From the NCBI RefSeq assembly GCF_000282495.1, contig NZ_AKJE01000040.1:62001-126000 (forward strand): a DNA stretch of 64,000 nt. The letters run 5' to 3'. The notes beneath the pieces are model-generated. The model saw only the letters and a program-made list of their open reading frames with translations, was not told where the DNA came from and did no database searches. Every line of letters begins with the position of its first letter. Position 1 is the first letter of the stretch. Made by a program: the position numbers and the translations under genes. Below are positions 8,462 through 17,496 of the stretch, piece by piece. This stretch comes from Pseudomonas sp. GM79 (GTDB taxonomy: Bacteria > Pseudomonadota > Gammaproteobacteria > Pseudomonadales > Pseudomonadaceae).

Positions 8462-9784
8462 ATGTCGCGCACAACTGCTCCGCTTACCGACGCTGCTTGC
8501 CGTTTAGCCAAGCCAACAGACCGTCCCTACAAGCTTTTCGACGGCGACGGTCTCTATCTCCTAATCCAACCCAATGGCCGTAAAGGCTGGCGTCTCAGGT
8601 ACGTAAAGCCTGACGGTCGGGAGGGGTTGACCTCCCTCGGTAGCTATCCTGTGATTGGCCTTGCCGATGCGCGCCAGAAGCGTTTAGATGCGAAGCGGAT
8701 GCTCGCAGACGGCATTGATCCCGTTGAGAACAAACGTAAAACCAAAACGGAAGATGCTGTCAACGGCCGCACCTTTGAAAGCGTTGCATTGGACTGGCAC
8801 AAGAACATGTCGGCCAGATGGGCACCCGACCATTCCAAGAATGTGTTGAACCGTCTGAATAACTATGTTTTCCCGTTTATCGGTGCCCGCGCGATTGCTG
8901 ATCTCGATACTTATGATCTGATGCAACCTTTGGAGGCGATCAGAAAACGAGGAACGATTGACGTCGCCTTAAGGGTACAAAGATACCTGCAAAGTATTAT
9001 GCGTGAGGCAAAACGCCTTCGTCTTATTCCGATAAACCCTGCGTACGACCTTCAGGGCTTGATCAAAGCGCCGCGAGTCTCCCATCGTCCTGCATTGCCA
9101 CTATCACGCCTGCCTGAGTTGCTGGCGCGAATCAATGCCTACAAGGGCCGAGAGCTGACCCGGCTAACGCTCATACTGTCGCTGAACGTGTTTGTTCGCT
9201 CGAGTGAATTACGTTTCGCTCGCTGGTGTGAGTTCGACCTCAAGCGTGGCGTATGGGAGATCCCGGATACTCGGCCGGAGCTGGAGGACGTACGCCATTC
9301 AACGCGGGGGACGAAAATGGCCGGCGATGTTCATCTTGTGCCTTTATCGCCGCAAGTTGTGGCCGTGCTTGAACAGATCCGCACCCTCACTGGCACATTC
9401 GATCTGGTATTTGCCGGTGATGCTAGGGCCTGGAAGCCGATGTCAGAAAACACCGTGAACAAAGCGTTGCGCACTATGGGGTACGACACCAAGACCGAGA
9501 TCTGTGGTCACGGCTTCCGCTCAATGGCATGCAGCGCACTGGTTGAGTCAGGGCTGTGGTCAGAGACGGCTATTGAAAGACAGATGAGCCATCGAGAGCG
9601 GAACAGCGTTCGTGCCGCCTACATTCACAAGGCAGAGTTCATTGAAGAGCGCAGGCTGATCATGAGCTGGTGGAGTCGGTACCTTGAGGCCAATCTTCAG
9701 GAGCATGTCACCCCTCACGAGTTTGCGAATCAGGCCGACGAGAATGTCACTCGGTTAAAAGTAAAACGTGGCGCAATGAAGTAG
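8462..9784 (+). CDS. P4-type tyrosine recombinase (island integrase)
   Basis: 440-residue site-specific recombinase for genomic-island or prophage integration. The N-terminal arm-binding domain (LTDAACRLAKP, then DGDGLYLLIQPNGRKGW) is followed by a core-binding domain and a catalytic domain. The conserved residues are present: Arg246 (NVFVRSSELR), His350-x-x-Arg353 (HGFRS), His377 (MSHRER) and the nucleophile Tyr387 (RAAYIHK). It starts 172 bp after tRNA-Leu and reads away from it, the usual arrangement for tRNA-targeting islands. I could not find a second copy of the tRNA-Leu 3' end within the window, so the distal att site lies outside or has decayed. Confidence 0.95.
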   Translation: MSRTTAPLTDAACRLAKPTDRPYKLFDGDGLYLLIQPNGRKGWRLRYVKPDGREGLTSLGSYPVIGLADARQKRLDAKRMLADGIDPVENKRKTKTEDAVNGRTFESVALDWHKNMSARWAPDHSKNVLNRLNNYVFPFIGARAIADLDTYDLMQPLEAIRKRGTIDVALRVQRYLQSIMREAKRLRLIPINPAYDLQGLIKAPRVSHRPALPLSRLPELLARINAYKGRELTRLTLILSLNVFVRSSELRFARWCEFDLKRGVWEIPDTRPELEDVRHSTRGTKMAGDVHLVPLSPQVVAVLEQIRTLTGTFDLVFAGDARAWKPMSENTVNKALRTMGYDTKTEICGHGFRSMACSALVESGLWSETAIERQMSHRERNSVRAAYIHKAEFIEERRLIMSWWSRYLEANLQEHVTPHEFANQADENVTRLKVKRGAMK

Positions 9785-10290
9785 GCGTACCGGTAATGCT
9801 TCGTTGGAAGGGCGATTAAAAGGTCGTTCGCCAATTGATGTCCTCACTCCGGATAATTTCGACGTGACCACGCGGTTCGTGTGCAGTGCCCTGGGCTCAA
9901 GCTGAGGTGTTAACTTCGAGCGGTGGCAAAGAATGTTACCGTTACAGTTGAGTGCTTCTGATGGGCGTTTGTTGTTCTTCGAATTGCCACTGGAGGGCTG
10001 GACTTCACATGCCACCTGAGGCATTGGGAGAAACTCGAAAAATGATGGTCAGTATCTGATTTCTACGGGCTAATGATCACGATATGCTGCCCTTGAGTCG
10101 GATTTTTTATTGCGCAGGAGAGCACCATTTGGAAATATCTCGCCCCCACACTCTCTTGTCAGCTCTCCATCCCTCTCATTTGGGGGCTGCGTCTCGGAGA
10201 GGGTGGGTAACCCGGCCTTCGTGTCGGGTTTTTTATTTACAAGCCAACCACAGCCGGCAGAATAATTTAAATATTTCTCTACCCTCTTAA
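9785..10290. other. intergenic region behind the integrase, with a terminator
   Basis: No gene is supported. An intrinsic terminator lies at 10209-10234 (AACCCGGC-CTTCGT-GTCGGGTT plus T run). The GC-rich bases before it (about 10140-10205) could be a short transcript, but I see nothing that identifies one. Confidence 0.5.
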
Positions 10291-10335
10291 ATGGGGTGCT
10301 AGGGGTCGAGTGTTCGAATCACTCCGTCCCGACCA
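10291..10335 (+). other. 3' half of a tRNA-Pro(GGG): attachment-site remnant
   Basis: The 45 bases from ATGGGG through the T-arm GTGTTCGAATCAC to CCGTCCCGACCA match the anticodon-to-CCA half of Pseudomonas tRNA-Pro(GGG), as I recall that gene. The 5' half is absent, so it cannot fold. A terminator follows at 10353-10379 (GCCCGATCT-GAAA-AGGTTGGGC, T5), as expected behind a tRNA. Such half-copies arise when an island integrates into a tRNA gene, so this is probably an att core of a second element. Confidence 0.7.
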
Positions 10336-10352
10336 TATCTTTCAATGACTTG

Positions 10353-10379
10353 GCCCGATCTGAAAAGGTTGGGCTTTTT
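10353..10379 (+). terminator. terminator behind the tRNA-Pro fragment
   Basis: A 9-bp stem with G-T pairs, a GAAA loop and five T. It follows the CCA end by 17 bases. Confidence 0.75.
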
Positions 10380-10508
10380 CATGCCGAAAAGATACTCCCA
10401 CATTTACTCCCACGGATATTCTGGATCTTGCTAGCTTCGTGTGAGCTAGCGATAGCTTGGGCACTGATTCGCGCGATGTGGCGCATGTAAGAAGATGACC
10501 GGCCCCGA

Positions 10509-11014
10509 AACCCTATCGACATCCAGCGGGCCGCCCGATCCTTCTACCTGCAGCACCATCCCATCGCGGCACGGTCACCGGGCAGATTCGGCGCACCGCG
10601 ACTACTGGTCCGGCCATCAACCTGGTGCGGATCGAGGATAGCCTCGCGGCCGCTTGGCAGCGCCTGTCCGGCACCTACGTCGAAAATCTTCCCTGGCTTG
10701 AATGCGCTGAACGCTATGACCGTGCCCACACCTTCCACTACATGGACCCACCTTACTGGCAGACCGCCGGCTATGGCGTCGATTTTCCGTTCGAAAACTA
10801 CGAGCGGATGGCCGACTTCATGCGGCGTTGCAAAGGTAAGGTGATGGTCAGCATCAACGATCACCCGGACATACGGCGGGTGTTTGAGGGTTTTCATTTC
10901 GAGACCTTGGATATCCGCTATAGCAATACCAATCAACGCCAAGGGAAAGCCGAGGTCAGTGGCGAGCTGGTGATTATGAATTGGCTGCCGGATGCGTTCG
11001 GCGGACTGTTTTAA
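10509..11014 (+). pseudogene. phage-type Dam DNA adenine methylase, 5'-truncated and frameshifted
   Basis: The last 129 codons (from 10625) are the C-terminal part of a D12-class N6-adenine methyltransferase, with the catalytic DPPY motif in FHYMDPPYWQTAGYG and the conserved VMVSINDHPDIRRVF. The preceding homologous stretch DIQRAARSFYLQ lies in a different frame (from 10509). A frameshift therefore falls near 10560-10568. The N-terminal SAM-binding part is missing. Related full-length genes occur in Pseudomonas prophages, so this is a prophage remnant. Confidence 0.8.
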
Positions 11015-11407
11015 TCAACAAGGTATAAAGCCAGGGCAGCCGATACCCCATAGGTGCAGGAATTCTGTGAGTTTGATTAGAAACTCAACTGTCGCCGTTA
11101 GCAGCATCAAGATACTCATGATTTTTTCTCGCGCGGGGGCAGCGCCGCGATAAATGCGGTGGTGCGCTCGTTGGGTGTGTGTTGCTGTAAGAAACGATAC
11201 TGCTTGATGAATGAGGACGTTAATAAGATGGGGGCAGAAAAAATTAATAATTTTGAGTGTCCCCAGTTTGTTCTGTTTTTTTGTTCTCTTGGTTGTGGGT
11301 GTGAGCCGCGTAATATAAGGGTTGTAGCGTTTCTAGCTAGCTGTGAGGGGGCGCGTGATGTGCTAATTGAATCCGCTTCTCGACAAATTTTAAAGACCAG
11401 ATAGAGG
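11015..11407. other. intergenic, no gene supported
   Basis: AT-rich. A frame starting at ATG 11206 gives 66 cysteine-containing residues, but it has no ribosome binding site or recognisable family. I do not call it. Confidence 0.4.
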
Positions 11408-11560
11408 CGAAAGTTTAAATCCTAACTTGGGAAGTGAGTTTGAAAGGCAGCGTAGAAACGAAAGTTAAAAACCTGGCTTGGGAAGTGAGATTAAAAACTA
11501 CCGTAAAAACGTAAGTTGAAAACCTGGCTTAGGAAGTGAGCTTGAAAACTACAGAGGTAG
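11408..11560. repeat. 51-bp tandem repeat, three copies plus a decayed fourth
   Basis: Units begin at 11408, 11459 and 11510, each exactly 51 bp. They share CGAAAGTT, a CCTGGCTT core, GGAAGTGAG and TTGAAAACTAC. Mismatches are about 20 percent. A fourth degenerate unit runs on to about 11600. The spacing is constant and there are no unique spacers, so it is not CRISPR. It ends about 60 bp before the SRAP gene's stop. Confidence 0.85.
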
Positions 11561-11659
11561 GAAAATTTGAAACTCCTCTGAATCATGCTTGGGAAAGTCA
11601 GCCGATCAGCCAGAGACGGCGGTCAAAACTGATTGCTCCGGTGGCATGCTGGGTATACC

Positions 11660-12352
11660 TCAAGCAAGCGAGTCGGTGATCGGTTTGATCAACTCCGGTC
11701 CATGATTCCGCACATTGCCCACGGCTCGGTCGACTTTGAACCATTCGAACGCCTCTGTCGGCTCACCCTGGAGTAGCACCATCAGCTCGGCGCGCTCCTT
11801 GGGCGTGGCCGGGTCCAGCCATTCCCGGGCCAGTTCCGGCGATAACGTTACTGGCCGCCGGTCATGGATGTCCACCATGCCCCCGGCGCTGTCGGCGGTG
11901 ATGATCACGAAGCCGTCATGCTCGCCGGGCTCATGTTCGCCGATGGGATACTGACCGATCGCAGCACAGAGGATCGGCGACTGGTCATGATGGTGGATCA
12001 GGTAGGGCTGCTTCTTCGGCCCGCCTTCGTAAACCCACTCAAACCAATTGTCGATCGCGATGATTGCCCGGTGCGGCCAGATCGCTTTGAAGAATGGGCC
12101 ATGGGCGACCTTCTCAACGCGAGCATTGATCGGCGCGGCGCGGTCTTTGGCCCAGTGCGGGCGCCAGCCCCAACGAACCATGTCAGCGCGCAGGAATTCT
12201 CCATCTCGGTGAAAGAGGGCGAGCTGAGTGGTCGGCGCGGCGTTATAGCGCTCGAAAGGCTGGTCGCCGGCATAGTTGATCAGTGCGTTGGGAATGCTGA
12301 GCGCCGCGACGAAGTCGTGAATGCCCCGGTACTGGGAAAGGCGTCCGCACAT
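11660..12352 (-). CDS. SOS response-associated peptidase (SRAP, YedK/HMCES family)
   Basis: 230 residues. SRAP proteins bind abasic sites in single-stranded DNA and form a thiazolidine DNA-protein crosslink through Cys2. Here the protein begins MCGRLSQY, so Cys2 is exposed after Met removal. The other active-site residues are recognisable: Asn76 (INARVE), Glu105 (NWFEW) and His163 (DIHDRRP). It lies 23 bp downstream of the zinc-ribbon gene in the same direction, and the pair is preceded by a LexA-type box at 13128-13143. Placement in an SOS-controlled unit fits the family's name and role. Confidence 0.93.
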   Translation of the reverse strand: MCGRLSQYRGIHDFVAALSIPNALINYAGDQPFERYNAAPTTQLALFHRDGEFLRADMVRWGWRPHWAKDRAAPINARVEKVAHGPFFKAIWPHRAIIAIDNWFEWVYEGGPKKQPYLIHHHDQSPILCAAIGQYPIGEHEPGEHDGFVIITADSAGGMVDIHDRRPVTLSPELAREWLDPATPKERAELMVLLQGEPTEAFEWFKVDRAVGNVRNHGPELIKPITDSLA

Positions 12353-12375
12353 GATTACACCCTCCGGCTATGTAT

Positions 12376-13104
12376 TCAGGGTAGACCAGTGGTCGTCGGC
12401 TTCGTTACAAACCCTCGGCCAGCGCAGGTCGGGCAGTCTTCAGAGAGGTCAAAACGATCAAGGCAAGCGGGGCAGGTGCGGAACCTGGCCAGGTGGAGAC
12501 GCGGCCGCACTCTTTCGAAAGCACGTATATCACTGCGCTCGTGGGCAATTTGGGCGGCGTCCACCAGCGCGCGGTAGATGTCCGGATCTTCTATCGGCTC
12601 GCGGGTCATCCCCTCGAGTGTTCGCCCGGTTTCGACAAGGTCGTATTGCTGCCCATCAGGCAGCGTCAATATAAGCCCGGCAATTCTCGCGGTAACTCCG
12701 GATGGGTTGAAAACAAGGTTCGCCCCAGCTGCATCGCGGTAAATCTTCCCGTCGTATGAGGATCGTGCGCTGTCGGCAAGCGTGCTTGCGAAATAGAAAA
12801 TTGACTGTCCAATACGGCCGATTAGCTTGCCATTGCCGCGCTGCAAAACGTCGTATGCAGAAGCGCCGCAGTAGTGGTCCGGCGAGGTATGAAGTTCTTC
12901 CACTGCATGCCAGTAAGCGGCATTCGCCATTTCGTTCATGTCGTACTGCTGTAGCTCATCGATCAAGCCCTCGGTGAGAAGGGTGGCGCTCATTAAGTGA
13001 AGGGTCTGTCGGTGGGCCTCGGGGTTCTGCATTCGAAAGTCGTGGTCGTCGAGGGTCGAGCGCCACTGCTGAAGTCTCAGCGCTTTAGCCTGGTCGAAAT
13101 TCAT
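12376..13104 (-). CDS. hypothetical protein with a C-terminal zinc ribbon
   Basis: 242 residues, cytoplasmic, of a type often seen beside SRAP genes in Pseudomonas accessory regions; function unknown. The N-terminal two thirds is helical and mixed with no motif I recognise. The last 40 residues contain CPACLDRF and CPTCAGRGF, four cysteines that probably bind zinc. The ATG at 13104 was chosen because it follows the LexA box and starts a plausible helix (MNFDQAKALRLQQW). The frame is open for about 190 codons upstream, but that part overlaps the divergent STAND gene and looks non-coding. First gene of a two-gene unit with SRAP. Confidence 0.7.
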   Translation of the reverse strand: MNFDQAKALRLQQWRSTLDDHDFRMQNPEAHRQTLHLMSATLLTEGLIDELQQYDMNEMANAAYWHAVEELHTSPDHYCGASAYDVLQRGNGKLIGRIGQSIFYFASTLADSARSSYDGKIYRDAAGANLVFNPSGVTARIAGLILTLPDGQQYDLVETGRTLEGMTREPIEDPDIYRALVDAAQIAHERSDIRAFERVRPRLHLARFRTCPACLDRFDLSEDCPTCAGRGFVTKPTTTGLP

Positions 13105-13127
13105 GTATAGGATTCTCTGTACGGATG

Positions 13128-13143
13128 CTGGATAAATGTACAG
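13128..13143 (-). promoter_or_regulatory. LexA (SOS) box
   Basis: Read on the minus strand, CTGTACATTTATCCAG fits the pseudomonad/E. coli LexA pattern CTG-N10-CAG with an AT-rich centre. It lies 24 bp upstream of the start of the zinc-ribbon/SRAP unit. Damage control of an SRAP gene is sensible, which strengthens the call. Confidence 0.6.
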
Positions 13144-13272
13144 TAGTTGAGGGGCGCTCACGAGGCGAGGCTGAGGCGACGAGCTGAGGACTGTGTGAAG
13201 GTTTTTGGTGGCGTGGTGCAAACATCTATTTGTGGTACACTTTTTTACGTGTGCATGAACTGGTACAAAAAA

Positions 13273-16200
13273 ATGAAAGCAACCCCCAAGTCGGTACCCT
13301 ATGCAGCATTTGGCGAACTGTTGGTTCGACTCCGCGTTGCGGCGGGATTCCCAAAGCAGCAAGATCTGGCGACAGCTCTCGGAAAAACCCAACAGTCGGT
13401 GAGTCGATGGGAGAAAGGGGTTGCCCGCCCACGTTCTAATGACATTCCCTCGTTGGAGAAGCTGGTTGGAGCCAAGGAAAACGAACTCCTTGTGGTCGCC
13501 GGATATAAAGCGGCGCCAGCAGACCTTCGCATCGAAACGGCCACCTCTCATGACCGCGCGCTGCCCCTTTCTGCGCTGTACCCAGATACATTCGAAAGCT
13601 TCTGTGCTGCCCTTTTGGACCGCCTGTACCGGCCTAGTGGAGGCAAAGTTCATCGTTATGGGGGCACAGGCCATAAGCAACATGGCATCGACATCGTCGC
13701 CACCGGTTCATTCGGGACCCACTCGTTTCAGTGCAAGCGTGTCAATGAATTTGGCGCCCAAAAGGTCCATACCGCGGTGGCTGAGCAGACTTTCATCGCG
13801 GACCTAAAGGTACTCTTGCTGTCCGGCGTCGCGAGCCCAAGGGCACGCGATGCATTAGCTATGCATACTGACTGGGAGTTGTGGGACCGAGAGGACATCA
13901 CCCGAAAGCTTCATGATCTCGCGATGTCCGACCGCCTGGACCTGGTCGATCGCTACTTCAGCGGTCAGCGCCTAGACCTACTAGGAGTTGATGAGCCCGG
14001 ACCCATTCAGACTCTAGAGGCCTTCTTCAAACCGTTCCTAGTACCTGACCGCTTCTTCAACCATTCCTGGGCTCTTGTTGGTCGCGACGCAGAGGTTTCA
14101 CAGGTTGTGGACTACGTCCGAGACGAGTCGGTACTCCTAACCTGCCTCGTCGGGGCGCCTGGGTTCGGAAAGAGTCGTGTTCTTCGCGAAGTCACTCAGC
14201 AACTAGCGGATAGCACCACCCTGCAAATTCGATTTGTGTCGCCGACCGAAGACGTCAGGGCTCACCACCTGGACAAACTGCGCGACAGCCTCGGCGGTGT
14301 GACGCTGCTTGTTGTCGATGATGCTCACGAGCGTGAAGACCTCGGCATCCTCCTTCGACACGCGGCAGTGCCGGACAATAGAACGCGGTTGCTTCTATCG
14401 CTTCGTCCCTACGGAAAGGAAGCGCTGCGTCTTCAAGCGGCTGACGTAAGCCTGTTGGGGTCGCTGGTCCAATTTGTCGATATGCATCAGCAGACGCGAG
14501 ATGAAGCGCAAGCTCTGGCTGAATCGGTTCTCGCCGAGTGCAATCGCCCTCTGGCAGCCGCTGCCGAAATCGCCCGCGCAACGTACACGACGCCGCTGGT
14601 TACTGTCTTGGCGGCGCAGTTGGTCGCACGCGATGATGTGCCGTTGACGCTACTGGGCAATTCGGGGGAGTTTCAAACCTATGTGTTGTCGCGCCTTCAG
14701 GACGTCATTGCTGTCACCCTAGTCTCGGGGCAGGATGTTGCGAAGCTGAGGGCCGTCCTACGGGTCATCGCGCTACTTCAACCCATCATTCCGGACGATC
14801 CGGGTCTGCTCAACATCTTGTATAAGGTCGAAAAGATTGAGGCGCCAGATGCCAGTCGGTTGATGCGTTTGTTAGGAGAAGCTGGAGTTCTATTCAAACG
14901 CGGGGTTCGCTCGAGGCTTGCTCCAGACCTGCTGGCGGATGAAATCATTCGTTCGAACTTTCTCAATGCGGATGGCAGAGCTAACGAGCTCGTTACAGAA
15001 GTCTTCGACCTCGCGGGTGCAGACCAGCTGAAGCATCTATTCGTCAATCTCGGACGATTGGACTGGCGCCTACGCGAAGGAAAAACAGACGACAGCGCGC
15101 TTTTGACCAGTCTCAGCCCCAAGCTGTATTGGGGCGGCAGGTACAACAATCCGCACGTAGAAGCAGTGGAGGCCGTTGCCTACTACCAGCCCAGGTTTGC
15201 GCTGGACTTCGCGAAGCGGCTTATCGCCGAAAAGCATGGAGACAGCTCGGCTGTGTGCAACATGGTGCGCAATGCAGCATATACGTACGACCACGTCCAA
15301 GAAGCATGTCACCTCCTATGGACCGCAGGCCGCAGCGATGCCCGCGCGCTAAATCAGCAGCCAGGCCACGGCATTCGCATCCTCAAGGAACTGGCTACGT
15401 TTCAGTTGAACAAGCCGGTCGAATACGTGCGCGAGGTTATTCGCTTCGCATTCGCGCTTCTGGAAAGGCCTGCCTCGCTCAACACGGTTTACACGCCCTT
15501 CACCATCCTTGAGGGAGCACTGGGCACTGAGATTGAGGCGACGAGTTATTCACGCTCGACCTTCACTATCACCCGGTACCAGCTTTCCTTGAAAGCGGCA
15601 AAAATCGTTAGGGATGAGGTAACCGGAGCACTGCTCAAGTACCTGCGGGAAGGGCCGCCCCGAAAAGCGTTTCTCGCAGCACAGACGATGGCTCAAGCCT
15701 TGCGTGGCCCAATGCATGGCGACACGTCCGATCAAGAATGGAAACGAGAACACCAGAACCTCTTGCGGGAGCTTCAGGTCGTGTTGCAAGAAGTACACGT
15801 ATCGCCCGTAGTACTGGTTCGACTAGCACAGTCCATTTCCTGGCATGCGTTTCGCGGCTGGCCGGAGACATCTGACGAGGCTCGCGCCATCATGGCTTTG
15901 TTGCACCGAGACTTGAGGACCCGATTCGTCCGGGCGCTTATCGACGGCTGGGGAACGGAAACATGGAAACTCAGCGAGTCGCTTGAACGCGAGGGGCATG
16001 AGAGCGACCGTGAACTCCTGACGACTGAGTTAGTGGCTGAGTTTCCTGATGCAGGGAGCTTATTCGATGAGTTGCACGACTGTTTGCAAGACATTGTGAA
16101 CGTAGTTCCCGGGGGATATGGCTCTCCCTTCCTGCTCGTAAATCATCTGCTCAGTTTCGTGCCAGGTCTTGCTATCGAATTGCTCCGTAGAAACAACGAG

Positions 16201-17322
16201 TGCCAAGTCGGTCAACTCGCCCCGTATGTAGGCAAAGCTCTGAGCGTGGCTGTTGAGACCGGAAACTCGGGTTTGGTAATGGACTACGTCACTCGCTCGG
16301 AGGGTTCCGCCGAGGTATTGGCCCAACTCGCTGAGGCATACGCGAGATTTGAACCATCACGCCCCTACACTCCCCAAGAAGTTACCCTATTCAGGCGCAT
16401 CTTTGAGTCTAAGGACTCGAGTGTGCTGTTCGTCGCGTCGAACCTTACGCGCCAGGTAGCTGATAGAAGCCCAGCTCTGGCAGTCGAACTCATTTGCTTG
16501 GCAGATTTCGAAGTTAACGCTACGGCAACTCACGACATGTTCATGTGGATCGCTGGCGGAAAAACCATTCCGAAGTGTGATGTCGTCGGCAGACGAAGCG
16601 AGCTCTTGGAGAAGCTTGAAGTATTGAAGAAGCTTGATGACTACTGGGTCCAGGCCTTCCTCGCATCGTCAATCAAAGAAGACCCCGCCGCTGTCGTCGC
16701 GCTGGTTAAAGCGCGTCTCATCGAGGCGACGCGTCAAAACGACTGGTCTTATGAGCCCCTGAGCAAAGAGCGTAACGAAAACAGCCTTAGACTCATGAGT
16801 CTTGAGGCTGGGCCACGTCTGATAAGAGAGCTTCTTGACTGGGCGCTCAACGAACCGGCAGATACTCGGGGGGTGCAGCGTTTTGGCGAGGCAATTTCCG
16901 GCCTCTGCGGCGACTACGACGACCTACTGCTTGACCTACTCCTTGCGTGGATGTCGTCGGGTTCGCAAACTCATGCCAGGCTCGTAGCCAGAGTACTGCT
17001 CGATAGCCAGCCGACCCTCATTTATGATCATCCAAAGTTCATCCGGGACATCCTCAACGCGGCAGAACTCATTGGCGAAGACGCGCTAGCTGATATTCGC
17101 TCATCAATCGAGGCCTCAGTACACTCTGGTATGCGAGGAGGAGTACCCGGTGAGCCATTTTTGGAGGATGTCCGGCAAGAGCAGCACTGCGTAAAGATGC
17201 TCGCATCACTCAGCCGCGCCGAGCCCGCATTTGAGCTGTACGACGAACTACTCAAGGGCGCGCGCGTTGCCATAGCACGTCAACGAAAATCAAAGGAAGC
17301 TCTAGAGGTTGAGGATGACTAG
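13273..17322 (+). CDS. HTH - Mrr-like nuclease - STAND NTPase, probable phage-defence protein
   Basis: About 1349 residues. Domains: an XRE-type HTH (15-75; KQQDLATALGKTQQSVSRWEKG); an Mrr-like restriction endonuclease fold (105-235) with GGTGHKQHGIDIV and FQCKR, giving candidate catalytic Asp140, Gln153 and Lys155; a P-loop NTPase (from 265) with Walker A GAPGFGKS (294-301) and Walker B LLVVDDAH (345-352); and about 850 residues of helical repeats. This is the architecture of STAND/Avs-type sensors, in which the C-terminus detects a phage protein and oligomerisation activates the nuclease. The N-terminal HTH is unusual and suggests self-repression or DNA binding. Start: ATG 13273 precedes the HTH; ATG 13255 is possible, and neither has a good ribosome binding site. 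It is divergent from the LexA-boxed pair, and no partner gene follows. Confidence 0.8.
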   Translation: MKATPKSVPYAAFGELLVRLRVAAGFPKQQDLATALGKTQQSVSRWEKGVARPRSNDIPSLEKLVGAKENELLVVAGYKAAPADLRIETATSHDRALPLSALYPDTFESFCAALLDRLYRPSGGKVHRYGGTGHKQHGIDIVATGSFGTHSFQCKRVNEFGAQKVHTAVAEQTFIADLKVLLLSGVASPRARDALAMHTDWELWDREDITRKLHDLAMSDRLDLVDRYFSGQRLDLLGVDEPGPIQTLEAFFKPFLVPDRFFNHSWALVGRDAEVSQVVDYVRDESVLLTCLVGAPGFGKSRVLREVTQQLADSTTLQIRFVSPTEDVRAHHLDKLRDSLGGVTLLVVDDAHEREDLGILLRHAAVPDNRTRLLLSLRPYGKEALRLQAADVSLLGSLVQFVDMHQQTRDEAQALAESVLAECNRPLAAAAEIARATYTTPLVTVLAAQLVARDDVPLTLLGNSGEFQTYVLSRLQDVIAVTLVSGQDVAKLRAVLRVIALLQPIIPDDPGLLNILYKVEKIEAPDASRLMRLLGEAGVLFKRGVRSRLAPDLLADEIIRSNFLNADGRANELVTEVFDLAGADQLKHLFVNLGRLDWRLREGKTDDSALLTSLSPKLYWGGRYNNPHVEAVEAVAYYQPRFALDFAKRLIAEKHGDSSAVCNMVRNAAYTYDHVQEACHLLWTAGRSDARALNQQPGHGIRILKELATFQLNKPVEYVREVIRFAFALLERPASLNTVYTPFTILEGALGTEIEATSYSRSTFTITRYQLSLKAAKIVRDEVTGALLKYLREGPPRKAFLAAQTMAQALRGPMHGDTSDQEWKREHQNLLRELQVVLQEVHVSPVVLVRLAQSISWHAFRGWPETSDEARAIMALLHRDLRTRFVRALIDGWGTETWKLSESLEREGHESDRELLTTELVAEFPDAGSLFDELHDCLQDIVNVVPGGYGSPFLLVNHLLSFVPGLAIELLRRNNECQVGQLAPYVGKALSVAVETGNSGLVMDYVTRSEGSAEVLAQLAEAYARFEPSRPYTPQEVTLFRRIFESKDSSVLFVASNLTRQVADRSPALAVELICLADFEVNATATHDMFMWIAGGKTIPKCDVVGRRSELLEKLEVLKKLDDYWVQAFLASSIKEDPAAVVALVKARLIEATRQNDWSYEPLSKERNENSLRLMSLEAGPRLIRELLDWALNEPADTRGVQRFGEAISGLCGDYDDLLLDLLLAWMSSGSQTHARLVARVLLDSQPTLIYDHPKFIRDILNAAELIGEDALADIRSSIEASVHSGMRGGVPGEPFLEDVRQEQHCVKMLASLSRAEPAFELYDELLKGARVAIARQRKSKEALEVEDD

Positions 17323-17496
17323 CCTGGGCGAATAGGGGCGGGAAAGTTTTAGGGCAAAATTAGGGCAAATTCAGGGCCGCCGTAGGCCGCAATCCGCCTT
17401 GGCCGTGATACGGAAATGCCGCTTTTAATGGGTTGGGGCGGTCCACGGGCGCGCGTGAAATTCAGTGCAAGTCACGCCGATGACCGCGTTCGGCCT

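Noticed and set aside
10291..10335. Functional tRNA-Pro gene
   Set aside because: The D-arm and 5' acceptor half are missing; it cannot fold.
11408..11600. Possible CRISPR array
   Set aside because: The whole 51-bp unit repeats without unique spacers, and no cas genes are near.
12376..13683. Longer version of the zinc-ribbon gene starting at 13683
   Set aside because: The extension overlaps the STAND gene antisense, crosses the LexA box and has no protein-like character.
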